Assembly: GCA_014058105.1 (NCBI GenBank)
Contig: JACGCM010001110.1
Location: 372,001-436,000, forward strand
Direction of reading: 5' to 3'
DNA: 64,000 nucleotides
DNA from: Kingdonia uniflora
Lineage: Eukaryota > Streptophyta > Magnoliopsida > Ranunculales > Circaeasteraceae
Shown here: piece by piece, positions 13,601 through 21,837 of the stretch
Layout of the letters: each line of letters begins with the position of its first letter
Numbering within the stretch: position 1 is the first letter of the stretch
The notes under the pieces: model-generated
Database searches by the model: none
What the model was told of the DNA's origin: nothing
Seen by the model: only the letters and a program-made list of their open reading frames with translations
Program-made: the position numbers and the translations under genes

Positions 13601-16136
13601 ATTGCCTTCTTCGGATCACCATCTCACATTCTTCTCTTCACTAAGGATTCCACCACTTTTTTAGCTCTCATTCTCTGCTCTATTACTTTGAGTAGATTTA
13701 CTTGAGCTTGGTTTATTTCTGTACACCTCTTTCTCCTTCACCATTTCTTTAATCAGAATCTCCGTATAACTGTGAAGTATATGAAAGGGATTGTTGTTGC
13801 TTTGCCCTATTGCACCCATCACCTTATTCTTGTTTGTGTACCGTGGCTTGGGTTTTTCAATCCCATCTTTATCTTTCTCAATGCCCTTGCATTCGGCCTC
13901 TGCTTAACCTCAGGTTGCCCTAGTTTTTTCCTCCCAAAAGGAACACTAGTGTTCACCTTCATAACTTTGGTCTCATTCTTTTCACATTTGTTAGTACTAT
14001 GGCCAAATGTTCCACATGTTTCTCATTTTACATGTGACCATGTATACTCTTCTTGTATGTTGATCATGGTACTTCCAATAATGCACAAAGGGATTGCTCA
14101 GGGGTTTGCTATCAACCCCAACCTCAATGCACGCCCGTGCATAAGTTCCCCTTGATCTCTCTTCAGTGGCTCTATCAATCCTCAAGGGAATGCCTATTAT
14201 ACCGGCTACAGTCTACAGTCTACAGTCTACAGTCTGGATACCTTCAGCATTTAGCATGCGTGGTGGTATATTTCTAAGCATCACAAAAATTGGCACTGTT
14301 CTTTGCTTAGTACTCTCATCTCAATGTGAGGTTTAATGAATGGCCTGTTACCAATGTGGAACTCTCTCTCTCTCTTTCTCTCTCACCAACTTTAAGAGCA
14401 TTTGACTAGCAGATATCTGGTAATTATACCTTACTACTCGAGTGGTAGTAAATCCGCTGCCTTCTCTTTAGGCTTTGGTTCATGAACACATTGTCCATCC
14501 TTGCACGCCATACAACAATGAAATCCCCTGGGAGCTTCTCCTTGATTCACCTCAGCAGTTTTCTCTGCATGTGCTTCATTAACTAATAGGATAAAAAAGG
14601 GAAAATCGTGTCAAGTAAGTTGGGTGCCCCACTAGACTTTCTGTTCCAAAAATTGCGGAAGTCTTTCTATGTTTTTTGGAAGATTTAGGCCCCATTTCAG
14701 GCAGAGGTCTTATGCCCGGCAGTTCTTGTTTTTCGTGATGTGGATTTTTTCCGGTGTTTTCTTTTTCTGGCATCCAATTGCAATGATCTTGCATCATTAT
14801 AATGTATGACTTGACCAAACATACGAGGTGTGGCCTTTGCTACTTTTAGCTTCAAGAATAACGTTTCACATTAATTAAGTTGATTAATGGGTTAGTTTGG
14901 TCTCTTGTTGCATGTGTTTTTCTGGGGGGTTTTCTCTCTATAAAAGGCATGCAATATTATCATATTTGGGCTCCCAATTTCAACGATCTTGCATCATCAT
15001 ATGTTTTACATGACCTAATATATGAGATGTGGCCTTCGCTATTTTTAGCTTCAAGCAGAGCGTTGCACATTAATTAAGTTGACTAATGGGTTAATTTGGT
15101 CTCTCATTGTATATTTGTTTTGTTTTTCTTTTTCAGGTTTTTTCCATAAACGGCATGCGAAGAAGTCTGAAGGAACTGCCACTGCTAAATGTAAATATAC
15201 ATGTCACAAATGCCAGGATAAGAAACTATTGAAGTCACCTATCAAATCAAAAGCTAAAACAAGGAAGATACTATCTCGAAAGATTGCAAAATCCACCCGA
15301 ATTTTACGTCCAAGACGTGGTGGAAAGAAAGTCAAATACATGTCACTGCGAAGTTCAAAGGTTGGCGGAGCTAAAAAAATGATAAAGGTAAAACCTAAAA
15401 GAGGGTTACCAATGAAATCTAAGAATAAAATACAGTGGCATAAAGGGAAGAGAACACAGGTTTACCATGCTTACTGGTTAAATGGTCTTTGGCTGAGTAG
15501 AAAGCCGCATGATGCTCGTGCAACACATTTTAGGGATAGAAATCTTCTACTTATGCCTGTTCAACAGCCAAGTGCAAACCTGATGCGTCCCACATGCTGC
15601 CTTTGCCATGAAGCAGAGTACAAGTCAAAACTAATCTATGTCAGTTGTGAAAGCTGCCAAGGTATCTTGAATGTCTCCAATGCCATCTATTTTATAATTA
15701 TACATTTGTGACCCTGAAAAATGATGGATACAATTTTTCATATATGATTCAACTTATAAAAATATCTTATATTGGTTCCAACTTGATTTTTCATGCAGAA
15801 TGGTTTCATGGAGATGCCTTTGGGATTACTTCCAAAAATAGCAATATCATTCTGGGATTTCGATGCAACAAATGCCTTAAAAGAGAGTCTCCCTTGTGCC
15901 TCCATTTGGGTGATCCAGCAGTTAATGACGTGCTCAAGGAGAAAGATGGTCCTTTTGATCTAAAACCATGCGCAAATGAAGATTCTCTCGGTTTACAACA
16001 TAATATTGAGCAGAAGAAAGTAACAGCTTCTAATACACTAAAGGAGGATCGGGGAGCATATTCAGTTTCAGATTCTATCTGCGTTCTAAACCCTAGTCAT
16101 GAAATTGAAACAGATAATCCGTTTGGTGATTTGTAA
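583..16136 (+). CDS. PTM: PTM-like DDT/PHD-finger protein, 3' part of gene (7 exons, 5' end outside window)
   Basis: Exons at 583-1693, 1777-2068, 2184-2308, 2395-2858, 4654-4682, 15137-15661 and 15799-16136 join through GT-AG introns. Their 2,884 nt are one leftover base plus 961 codons, giving 960 residues and a TAA at 16134-16136. That exact frame closure across six junctions supports the model. The encoded region has a CGWCFSC cluster, an FWWRGG motif, a basic helical region and two C-terminal PHD-type zinc fingers (CGHC-CEDC-H-CHKC and CCLC-CESC-WFHG-CNKC). This arrangement is that of plant DDT-domain protein PTM, described as a chloroplast-envelope PHD factor in plastid-to-nucleus signalling. 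The DDT domain itself must lie upstream. I see no transmembrane segments in the visible C-terminus, so a nuclear chromatin role is equally possible. The fifth intron is 10.4 kb of nested transposons. Confidence 0.85.
1777..2068 (+). CDS. PTM: PTM-like exon b
   Basis: The acceptor is CTACAG at 1771-1776 and the donor AAG/GTGAAC at 2069. It encodes LESNLRRIALSAEWFKQV and the conserved-looking SEIFWWRGGKLSRQLFNWK, separated by a Ser/Lys-rich linker (SSSKLRSSKKRAR). It ends with one base of a split codon, completed by exon c. Confidence 0.85.
2184..2308 (+). CDS. PTM: PTM-like exon c
   Basis: The acceptor is TTTTGCAG ending at 2183 and the donor CAG/GTAATA at 2309. It encodes GCRKIPGIFYPDNLEYARRS and then KYVAWRAAVEMSTNTEQLAC. 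With the carried base it is exactly 42 codons. Confidence 0.85.
2395..2858 (+). CDS. PTM: PTM-like exon d, first half of PHD finger
   Basis: The acceptor is TTTTCAG ending at 2394 and the donor CAG/GTACTA at 2859. It encodes a charged helical segment (VRELDLNIRWDTLENMQ onward, then KKYWLDEAHVPLHILKAYEE) and ends in FYQCGHCKKDVLVR. CGHC is the first Cys pair of a PHD finger that is completed two exons later. Confidence 0.85.
2859..4653. other. Intron of the PTM-like gene, non-coding
   Basis: No exon or conserved protein frame is visible in this 1.8-kb intron. It contains a 20-base A run at 3470-3489 (next entry) and AT-rich sequence. The acceptor at its end is TTGACAG at 4653. Confidence 0.7.
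3270..3489 (+). mobile_element. Possible 3' end of a LINE/retroposon with poly(A) tail
   Basis: A GC-richer stretch with GGGCCCTTTGGATC runs into AATAAATTATGC-type sequence and an uninterrupted run of 20 A at 3470-3489. This is the look of a plant L1 3' end or a processed retroposon. No coding part and no clear target duplication were found, so the call is weak. Confidence 0.35.
4654..4682 (+). CDS. PTM: PTM-like 29-nt microexon, middle of PHD finger
   Basis: The acceptor is TTGACAG/GGATGC and the donor AATT/GTGAGT. With carried bases it encodes RDAVSCEDCN plus the first base of the next codon. CEDC is the second Cys pair of the PHD finger. The exon is supported by frame closure and by the expected PHD spacing (CGHC - CEDC - H - CHKC), not by length. 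Confidence 0.75.
5517..5822 (-). pseudogene. LINE fragment: reverse-transcriptase zinc-binding (zf-RVT) domain
   Basis: The 101-codon minus-strand frame begins MAFFAWNAYLDRVLIIDNL and continues YCSMCKRDGESTYHIF. That matches the plant L1 zf-RVT pattern: FFAW, then IDNL, then C-x2-C, then GES-x2-H. The zinc site and downstream part are degenerate and no reverse transcriptase is next to it, so this is an isolated relic of a LINE 3' end. Confidence 0.6.
6480..7435 (-). pseudogene. LINE 3' half: zf-RVT and RNase H-like region, degenerate
   Basis: Read on the minus strand with frameshifts and stops, this contains REGNNIIFRNSDKP-like sequence (the region after the zf-RVT domain). It then shows DWLL-NT-GSCTTSRGG-type sequence resembling the start of the RVT_3 RNase H domain, and DSEAIAIVIKF near the end. 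The order on the minus strand (7435 down to 6480) fits the 3' end of an L1-type element. It may be the continuation of the LINE at 11830-14560, split by the LTR element at 7649-11342. Confidence 0.55.
7436..7648. other. Spacer between LINE part and LTR element
   Basis: The stretch has several GCGA/TCGC-containing words (for example ATGCGAAAAATG, GATCGCATATG, ATGCGACC). Similar words recur at 11343-11830 on the other side of the LTR element. It may be an uncharacterised DNA element; no gene is visible. Confidence 0.3.
7649..7960 (+). repeat. 5' LTR of gag-only element
   Basis: TGATAGGTCGTGG at the start and GTAGTAATTAACA at the end match the 3' LTR copy. The shared blocks TTCGTGACCGATCTC, AAGCCCTAGTTGGGTTGGAG and TTCGCACGTAGTAATTAACA are easy to see in both. 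Confidence 0.8.
7961..7978 (+). other. Degenerate primer binding site (initiator tRNA-Met type)
   Basis: Directly after the LTR, ACTTTGTACTAGAGCTAA resembles the plant consensus TGGTATCAGAGC with two to three changes. Confidence 0.45.
8705..8830. repeat. Four copies of the palindrome GGCATGCC
   Basis: Perfect copies occur at 8705-8712, 8731-8738, 8794-8801 and 8823-8830, inside the untranslated-looking part of the gag-only element. Confidence 0.75.
9820..10360 (+). pseudogene. Ty3/gypsy gag domain with in-frame stops
   Basis: In one frame the sequence reads GFIDWLNRVDKMLIFKKC, TKLTGYALNWWEHIQ, then DWEVVRGKMMARFI and QSVDDYTSDYYML. This is the layout of the Retrotrans_gag domain (WL...K...LTG-A-WW...W---k--F...Y). 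It then continues past a stop at 10225 into RVNRFLLGLTKCIQDEM. At least two stop codons (near 10225 and 10300) break it. Upstream, 9040-9890, are open frames rich in Gly, Tyr and Asn (QGYGYQGNS and similar) that could be the gag N-terminus. Confidence 0.7.
10608..11342 (+). repeat. 3' LTR of gag-only element, interrupted by a MITE
   Basis: Without the MITE and one target-site copy the LTR is about 305 bp, close to the 312 bp of the 5' LTR. Small differences (an extra TTGTAATCATACAG block, T/C changes) show it is not a recent insertion. Confidence 0.8.
10763..11184. mobile_element. 422-bp hAT-like MITE with inverted termini
   Basis: It starts TAGGGCTGTCAATGGA and ends with the reverse complement TCCATTGACAGCCCTA. 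Flanks CAATATAT (10755-10762) and CTATATAT (11185-11192) form an 8-bp target duplication with one mismatch, as expected for hAT elements. The interior is full of GGATCGGAT and its complement, so the element can fold back over much of its length. It has no coding capacity. Confidence 0.8.
11343..11829. other. Non-coding spacer between LTR element and LINE
   Basis: AT-rich DNA with TTGCGTATTC and TGTCGCAATA words like those at 7436-7648; no gene is seen. Confidence 0.4.
11830..14560 (-). pseudogene. L1-type LINE 5' part: ORF1 zinc region, endonuclease, start of RT; RT core deleted
   Basis: Read from high to low coordinates on the minus strand. An ORF1-like section near 14185-14000 has IPLRIDRATEERSRGTYAR and ACIEVGVDS, the plant L1 ORF1 pattern before its zinc knuckle. 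An endonuclease start lies at 13299-13057 (GLNDSIKQRAVKN, then NANR-like, then GRILCWDPEVL). A spacer has EWSKEKFRNINTK near 12590, and an RT N-terminal motif EIKAAMFSISDTK-TGPDG is near 12090. The frame then passes straight to KDRVIWKPSLGGELAVAP at 11900, which normally lies after the RT. The catalytic core is therefore missing. Many stops are present. This is a dead LINE, probably the same insertion as 6480-7435. Confidence 0.7.
14206..14233. repeat. 7-bp tandem repeat CTACAGT x4
   Basis: Four perfect copies of CTACAGT follow CCGG inside the LINE ORF1 region. The expansion adds residues in the decayed frame. Confidence 0.85.
14773..15160. repeat. About 200-bp tandem duplication across the intron 5 acceptor and exon 6 start
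   Basis: The copy starting CCAATTGCAATGATC at 14773 aligns with CCAATTTCAACGATC at 14974. Both run through TTAATTAAGTTGA-TAATGGGTTA. They also share the exon start: TATAAAAGGCATGCAA near 14950 matches CATAAACGGCATGCGA near 15155. The upstream copy has lost its TTTCAG acceptor (it reads TCTGGGGGG). Confidence 0.85.
15137..15661 (+). CDS. PTM: PTM-like exon f: end of PHD finger 1 and start of PHD finger 2
   Basis: The acceptor is TTTTTCAG at 15136 and the donor CAAG/GTATCT at 15662. It encodes FFHKRHAKK and YTCHKCQDKK (the His and last Cys pair of PHD 1). A very basic stretch rich in Lys and Arg (KSKAKTRKILSRKIAK and similar) follows, with nuclear-localisation character. It then encodes YHAYWLNGLWLSRKP and the start of PHD 2 (RPTCCLCHEAEY, VSCESCQ). 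Confidence 0.85.
15799..16136 (+). CDS. PTM: PTM-like last exon: end of PHD finger 2 and C-terminus
   Basis: The acceptor is TTCATGCAG at 15798. With the carried base it encodes EWFHGDAFGI and GFRCNKCLKRESPLC, finishing PHD 2. An acidic, apparently disordered tail ends ETDNPFGDL and TAA at 16134-16136. No hydrophobic membrane segment is present in this tail. Confidence 0.85.
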
Positions 16137-16818
16137 GGATCAAACGACAGACCAAACAAGCCAAAGCAACTTCTTTTGCTGCAAAGTATAAAAGAAAGCT
16201 TACGGTTTGACCCTGTTCATTAGAAGCAAAAAGTTGATTGGGTTCCACACTCCATATGAAAAAGCAGTATGCAGATATAGCTTCAGATTCTAATCGAGCT
16301 CATATACTGGAGTAGCATGACATTCGTTTCCAAAATAGGCATAATATCACATCACGGTTCTTTTGTTGAAAAATCGAAAGTCAATTGGAACTTTCTCAGA
16401 TTTCCCACCTTACCTTCCCCCAAAACAGCTATAATCAGATTCATGTGCTACTTGAAACACTTGACAGTTATATTTTAAATGGCTGTCACTAACAGAACAA
16501 TCTGAGTCGTGCTACATGTCTCCAGCAAGTGTTATTGAGATTGCCATAAGCACGAATTAATTTTGATTCTCTATTGTCATTTTTGACATGCTGTTCAAAA
16601 AATGCCTGCTAATTGATATGGGAGATTGTATTTGATGAGGAAGATCTTTTTCTCCTAGATGAAGCTCCCGATGTATAGACAAAGTGGCTGTTTTGTTCCT
16701 ATTTGCATTGGATTTCCTGTAAAACAGGGAAGTACGGCCAGCGATTAAATTTTTTGTGTTTAGCGCTGGATGATTGGAACTTAGTCTAGAAGGGGGCTTG
16801 GTATTTGGTATATTTATA
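16137..16818 (+). other. 3' flank of the PTM-like gene, probable 3' UTR then intergenic
   Basis: No reading frame of note. I see no unambiguous poly(A) signal, so the transcript end cannot be placed. Confidence 0.5.
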
Positions 16819-17157
16819 CTACGGAATTTGGTCTTCTGGGCAGGTCAGATTGTATTTGGGAATGATGACAATGGGTATTCTATCCTTATCGCGTCTTCGT
16901 TTAATTCCTAGACATCTACATTCAGCTCCTACTAATTCATGGGGCTTATAACGTCTTATTGGGCATCTTGTTGCAAATAATTTGAATATGTTTACAACCA
17001 ATTGGCCATCATATAACACCCAAGTAAGTTCTCTTTCTTGTATTTTGCATCCTACAGTTTCAGCATTTGGAAGCAAAATCCTAAATTTTCTACCATGCTC
17101 TTTTCTGATGATTTGATTTACCATACATACCTCATATACAGTGACTGTCTGTGCCAT
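16819..17157 (-). other. Unidentified 112-codon ORF
   Basis: This minus-strand frame looks more protein-like than its surroundings: KFRILLPNAETVGCKIQERE, then WVLYDGQLVVNIFKLFATRC, then ECRCLGIKRRRDKDRIPIV. I do not recognise the family and see no exon partners. It could be a captured exon or a transposon piece. Confidence 0.3.
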
Positions 17158-17708
17158 TTGGTCTTTATTTGTTTGGGACTTTCTTTTCTAGGTCGTCCTT
17201 GTCGTTATCTTGTAAAGACGGAGCCTTAGATATTCTTGAATTCAAATAGCACCATTGTTATGTTTTATGCCAACTGATTTTTGTAAGGACTCCATAAGTT
17301 GTTTTTTATTAAGGTAAGCAGGGGACTAACTCCATAAGGTTTATGAATTTTCAATTCAGAAAACATGTCATCTTTATGGTTTTGAGTGCCTATGGGATCT
17401 GGGGAACATTACATCCTATAATACAGTTTATCCGAGCCACACGGCCATACTTTCATCGATCAAAGATGGAGCGTAAACAGCAAGTACTTTGGAGCCCGAC
17501 TCCAGATTTATTAATAACCAATAGTATGACCAAGCATTGACATCTTGAACATGTATATCCTTTAGCATCAACAATGCGAAGAAATAAAGCTTGTCCAAGA
17601 AACTTCACTGGAAAAGATGACATTTGAATCCATTTGTAACCCTATCTTCACGTTCATGGATGCATCGGAGTCACTGTCTAAACAGGACTTCAAATGCCTT
17701 AAGCTCAC
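17158..17708. other. Non-coding or decayed sequence
   Basis: Only short frames; nothing recognised. Confidence 0.4.
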
Positions 17709-18009
17709 TCAACTTCTCTCAGTCATGAAATCCTTAAAGAAGCCGTTTGATGATCGTATATTTTCTTCTCTCATATCCATGTTATCAGTTAATCTCTTTT
17801 GACCGCTTCCACCACCTTTGAACGCCTCTATGTCAGCAAACTTTCCTGACGATGAAAACCCCATGACTACCCTTAACCCTGCATGGCCACACCTCCAAGT
17901 TATATACGATATCTTTCTTATCAGCTTCAAGTGCCTCAATCTTTTCCTTCAGATCAGACCTCTCCTCCATCACGTACCGTTAGTTGATCCTCAAAAGGCC
18001 TTTCCATAA
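17709..18009 (-). other. Exon-like coiled-coil fragment, unidentified
   Basis: On the minus strand the sequence just above 17939 reads VMEERSDLKEKIEALEADKK, a coiled-coil pattern. It is followed in other frames by FADIEAFKGGGSGQKRLTDN and MREENIRSSNGFFKDFMTER. Frames are broken. It may be a gene relic; the family is not recognised. Confidence 0.3.
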
Positions 18010-18338
18010 TGCCTTGGGATACTAAGACTCAAATGTGGCCTTCTCATACTTGCATTTAAAGTTCTTGCAGAAATGAATATGACTGCAAGATAAATATGAG
18101 GTTGTTACAGCTTCCCATGGGATGAAAATTGTCAGCTCTTTGGGCATAAACAAAACGTGTCGTTAGTTGATTCTCTTAAGGCCTTTCCATAATGCCTTGA
18201 GATACTGAGACTCAAATGTGGCCTTCCCATACTTGCATTTAAAGGTCCAGCTGAAATGAATGACTGTAAGATAAATATGAGGTTGTTGCAGCTTTCCATG
18301 GGATGACAATTGTCAGCTCTTTGGGGATAAACAAATAG
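17973..18338. repeat. 183-bp tandem duplication
   Basis: Copies start CGTACCGTTAGTTGAT at 17973 and CGTGTCGTTAGTTGAT at 18156 and match over most of their length. Each carries, on the minus strand, an exon-like piece FKCKY-KATFES-Y-KALWKG. Confidence 0.85.
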
Positions 18339-18752
18339 AATTGATGACAGACACAATATATGCGAAGAGGGAGATTTATAGCATCTGAAAACCTCCTTGG
18401 ATGTGCATGAAAATACAGGAAATGAAAGCTGCCACTGAAGATTTCTCATCTAGATAGGGAAGGAACTAAGGCTGTAGTAGTCTTCCAACAAGACTTTAAG
18501 AGAGTTAACAGTTATTTTTAATGCTTATGCAAAACTATATGTAAATATCTTAGATTGTTGTAGGTTGTTTGTTTGAAATTGAGAGAAGGTAAGTGTGTTA
18601 TAATTACAAAGGTTTTATGCTTTTTAATAACTTTCCCTTACTCTTTTATATACATAGAGATCTTGGCAGCCATGTATGGGTCCTTTAATCCCCCACCCAA
18701 CTCTTTTATATATGTGAAAACCCAGGGGAGAAAACAAATAGATGCCAAAGTT

Positions 18753-19184
18753 TCATAGAGAAGACATAACAAGTAGGAGTCTAAGCATTATTGGATCCTT
18801 GAATTTATTTAGAACAAAGCAAAAGAAACATAACAAAGAAGAAGAACAAATAGGAGAAGAGAACAATTCCAAAATACATGTCTTTTTATCACCATCATAA
18901 AAAGGCTTCAATCTGTCGTAACGCTCAGCAAAGAAGTTGTTATAACCTTTTCCAGGGAAGGAAGACGCATGTCTAGATCTTTTCTGGTTATGTTTCTCAG
19001 GTGTGGGTGGTGATTCATGAGCAGAATGATATAACACCCCTTTCAACATCTGAGAAGCCATGTTCACAGTTATAAAATATCCATTATCAAATTTACCGTC
19101 AATGTTTCCAGTAACCCAATGACCAATCCATATCAAAGAACTATCTGCGCATGTCACTATATCAGCTAGAATAATATGCCTCAT
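18753..19184 (-). pseudogene. ARID-HMG (HMGB9/10-like) gene fragment
   Basis: The 143-codon minus-strand frame contains VTGNIDGKFDNGYFITVN and LKGVLYHSA, the conserved linker of plant ARID-HMG proteins. It then has KGYNNFFAERYDRLKPFY, the start of the HMG box. The box breaks off after about 25 residues and the last 40 codons are unrelated hydrophobic sequence. The ARID domain is absent. Intact relatives bind A/T-rich DNA in the nucleus; this piece cannot encode a whole domain. It is next to a LINE fragment rather than to other exons of the gene, so it is a relic or a transduced piece. Confidence 0.6.
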
Positions 19185-19331
19185 TGAGCTAGAATATTAA
19201 ACCCAACCTATCAGGTACACATTAGACACATATCAATACAGATTTTTTTATAAAAGATCTGTAAGTTACCTAATTCTGGTGCAACAATTTATTTGAGGAA
19301 TGTATGAGAGAGGCGATTGGTACCATTTTTA

Positions 19332-20142
19332 CTAAGTAAAACATAAAACAACAGGTTGAAGTGTTGTGTAAATGATTTGCATTTCAATTCTTTTGAGAAA
19401 ACCAAGCCTAATGTTATACCATTCATCAGGGGGAGCTCCTTCCGCTAGATGATTAGCTTTATTAGCACATCCATCAGTACCAAAATCGGCTTCCCTCCAT
19501 GTGTGCTTGATTTTGATTGACATTTTGGAGTTAATATCATTAAAATTTGAAGGAATGTTATCATTAAAGGCAACAACAGCAGCCTGTGAGTCAGAGTTGA
19601 TAAGAAGCCTATGTCATCCCTTCTTATGTGTTATTTTAGCTGCCTTAAAAATTGCTTCACATTCTGTCATATAAGAAGTTGTGATGCCAAGACTATAAAC
19701 AAGCACCCCTTTAATGCATGCCAGGTGATCTCTAAAGACTACTATATACCCAACCTTGCCAGGGTTCCCAGTTCCCACTGTTCGAGCTATCAAAATTAGC
19801 TTTGTTAATGCGTGGTACCAAGTGGTTAACTTTGTTGTTTAGCACCTTTGAGTTATATATGCAGCATAAGTGCATCTCTTTTCCTACAACTTCAACTTCG
19901 AAGATATTTAGAATAAAAAGGAAGGATCCCGGAGACAATACATAGCCAGAGCTAATGCTCCAGAAGCTGTAGGAGATAACTCTAAGGTTAATGCAACAAT
20001 GTAAGGATGATGTAGAAACATATTTCTCTAACAAAATTAGTCTCATAGACAGGGGGAAGTACCTACTTTTTTCTTTTCTAAGCGTTTTGGGGTTGGACTT
20101 ATATCCTGCTCTACTATGTGTTATTCTCTCTGTCTTTCTCAC
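19332..20142 (-). pseudogene. LINE 3' end: RNase H-like (RVT_3) domain, degenerate
   Basis: Minus-strand pieces in order are: VVGKEMHLCCIYNSKVLNNK then NFDSSNSG and NPGKVGYIVVFRD (domain start), LLINSDSQAAVVAFND (the acidic S-DS motif), and IKIKHTWREADFGTDGCANK then HLAEGAPP (domain end). The motif order is that of the RNase H domain closing plant L1 ORF2. Frameshifts separate the pieces. Confidence 0.7.
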
Positions 20143-20900
20143 CTCTACATATCTATCTTACCTACCACCAATTTAAGATCTACTTGGAATTTGGAACTGC
20201 ATGGTAGAGGATAATTATGTGTTATTTCATGTAAAGGGTCCTTAAAATAAATCCATATAAAGATCTACTTTTCTTGCTCCCCAGAAATATCTTGTCCCCA
20301 CATTTATATACTTTTCTTCTGATCTTACAGAACTACCTTTGCCGAGGATAAACCTCAGTTTTGGTGTGAGCTACATAACATTGTGAGTTTATAGGATCTT
20401 TTTAGTATACAAATGATCCTGAACAATCGACTGTATAGTTAGCACATCTGTCATTAGCTCATTCATGGGTTAGGTTAAATAGACTATAGAAAAGTTTTGG
20501 AGCATTGGTTATGAATAACATTTTTTTTTCTTTATTAATTGTTTTTGGAGAAAGAGAGAAACAATATGAAGAAAGCGCTTACAAATAATTATTCTTTATA
20601 CTCTTAATAATAGAAGTTTCATTGAATTTACAGAAAGTTCCTTTCATTATACCGTCAAAGGGTTGAAACAGCTACTCTTCATAATGGATGCTCCTGAGGT
20701 TTGTCACATTACATTATTAGTCAATGTACTTAGCTTCATCTCTCTAAATTGTGCTTAGCCTATATTTCCATCTTTTGCAATTGGCTATTTATTTCGTCTC
20801 TATTTTCGTCGTTAACTCATAATTTTAGTTTCTTAAAATTATAGTCTATGCTTTTCCATATTTGACTAATTATAATTTTAAATCTATAAAACACTTTAAA
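20143..20900. other. AT-rich stretch without a recognisable gene
   Basis: A T-run at 20521-20530 and short frames only. The true 5' end of the Helitron that follows may lie here, but I could not find a terminus matching the other copies. Confidence 0.4.
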
Positions 20901-21138
20901 TTTTAACGTTTAATAATATAACCCAATACTCCTTGGAATTACTAAATAGGAATCGCCACATATTTCTCCTACCGACAGAATGGTGATACGATCAACACCT
21001 TCAAATGATAATGTATTGTCAAATAGGGTGTATACAACCAATAATATTATGTCACCAAGTCTCCTTACTCCTTCAACTGATAATGCCCTCTCAAGAAGAA
21101 CGTTAGCTTAATGTGGTAGAAGAAAAAGAGAACACGAA

Positions 21139-21627
21139 ATGCAACTAAGTGAACCTGCAAATTGTCAACAACCAGCGCAACAACAACTATCTAAACAATC
21201 GATTGCACAACGTGTTAGAAGAAAATGCGAGAGGCAGCTAAGGGAAGTTACAGCAGTTCCTCAGCTATTCGACCAAGGAGTTACAAACCGTAGCTTAGCT
21301 CCAATATCTCAAAACTTAGCTGAAGAATTTAATATAGTAGGTTTGCGTTCTGAAACTACCCCTATTGAAGGGACTCTAAGTCTTCCCCCAACTGAAAGAC
21401 AACTTTCTAATTGGTCTATTGCACAACGTGTCAGAAGTGAACGTGAACAACAACAAATAGAAGCAGTAACAAATCACCAGTTGTTAGATCCCGCGGTTAC
21501 AAATTATTCATCAGATTCTATTCTCCCAAACTTGCATCCAGAATTTAAAAGGGTATCTTCACAACCTCCTCATACCATTCGAGAAGAGTCGTCTACTTTA
21601 CTACCTAACAATGTCACTATTTTATAA
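21139..21627 (+). CDS. Helitron Rep N-terminal region with internal repeat
   Basis: This 162-codon open frame contains a duplicated block of about 75 residues. One copy has LSKQSIAQRVRRKCERQ and DQGVTNRSLAPISQNLAEEF; the other has LSNWSIAQRVRSEREQQ and DPAVTNYSSDSILPNLHPEF. Basic, Gln-rich N-terminal repeats occur at the start of some plant Helitron proteins, so it is placed here by position and style, not by a catalytic motif. The frame probably continues to about 21746 before a GT, with a next exon from about 21838. Confidence 0.5.
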   Translation: MQLSEPANCQQPAQQQLSKQSIAQRVRRKCERQLREVTAVPQLFDQGVTNRSLAPISQNLAEEFNIVGLRSETTPIEGTLSLPPTERQLSNWSIAQRVRSEREQQQIEAVTNHQLLDPAVTNYSSDSILPNLHPEFKRVSSQPPHTIREESSTLLPNNVTIL

Positions 21628-21837
21628 GAACAACCTTGCACAATGCATTCGCCCAACATACCTTATGTAATCATGCGCAACACGCCTAATTTTCCTTCAA
21701 GTATATTTGAAATTAGAGAGTCTTCGTCGGCTCGGGCAAATGTGTAAGTGCACACTAAATTACTTATTTCCAAGATTTTAATATAAACAATTTCAAAATA
21801 AACAACAATACTTATTAATCTCAAATTTTCAAATGTA

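Larger units (their letters stand above)
4683..15136. other. 10.4-kb transposon-filled intron of the PTM-like gene
   Basis: It is bounded by GTGAGT at 4683 and TTTTTCAG at 15136 and interrupts the codon between CEDCN and FFHKRH. Inside are a LINE fragment (5517-5822), a longer minus-strand LINE in two parts, a gag-only LTR element (7649-11342) and a MITE. 4683-5516 and 5823-6479 hold AT-rich DNA in which I recognise nothing. Confidence 0.8.

Noticed and set aside
14880..15077. Open frame before exon f as a separate exon
   Set aside because: It is the translation of the duplicated acceptor region; the frame has no partner and the copy lacks a splice site.
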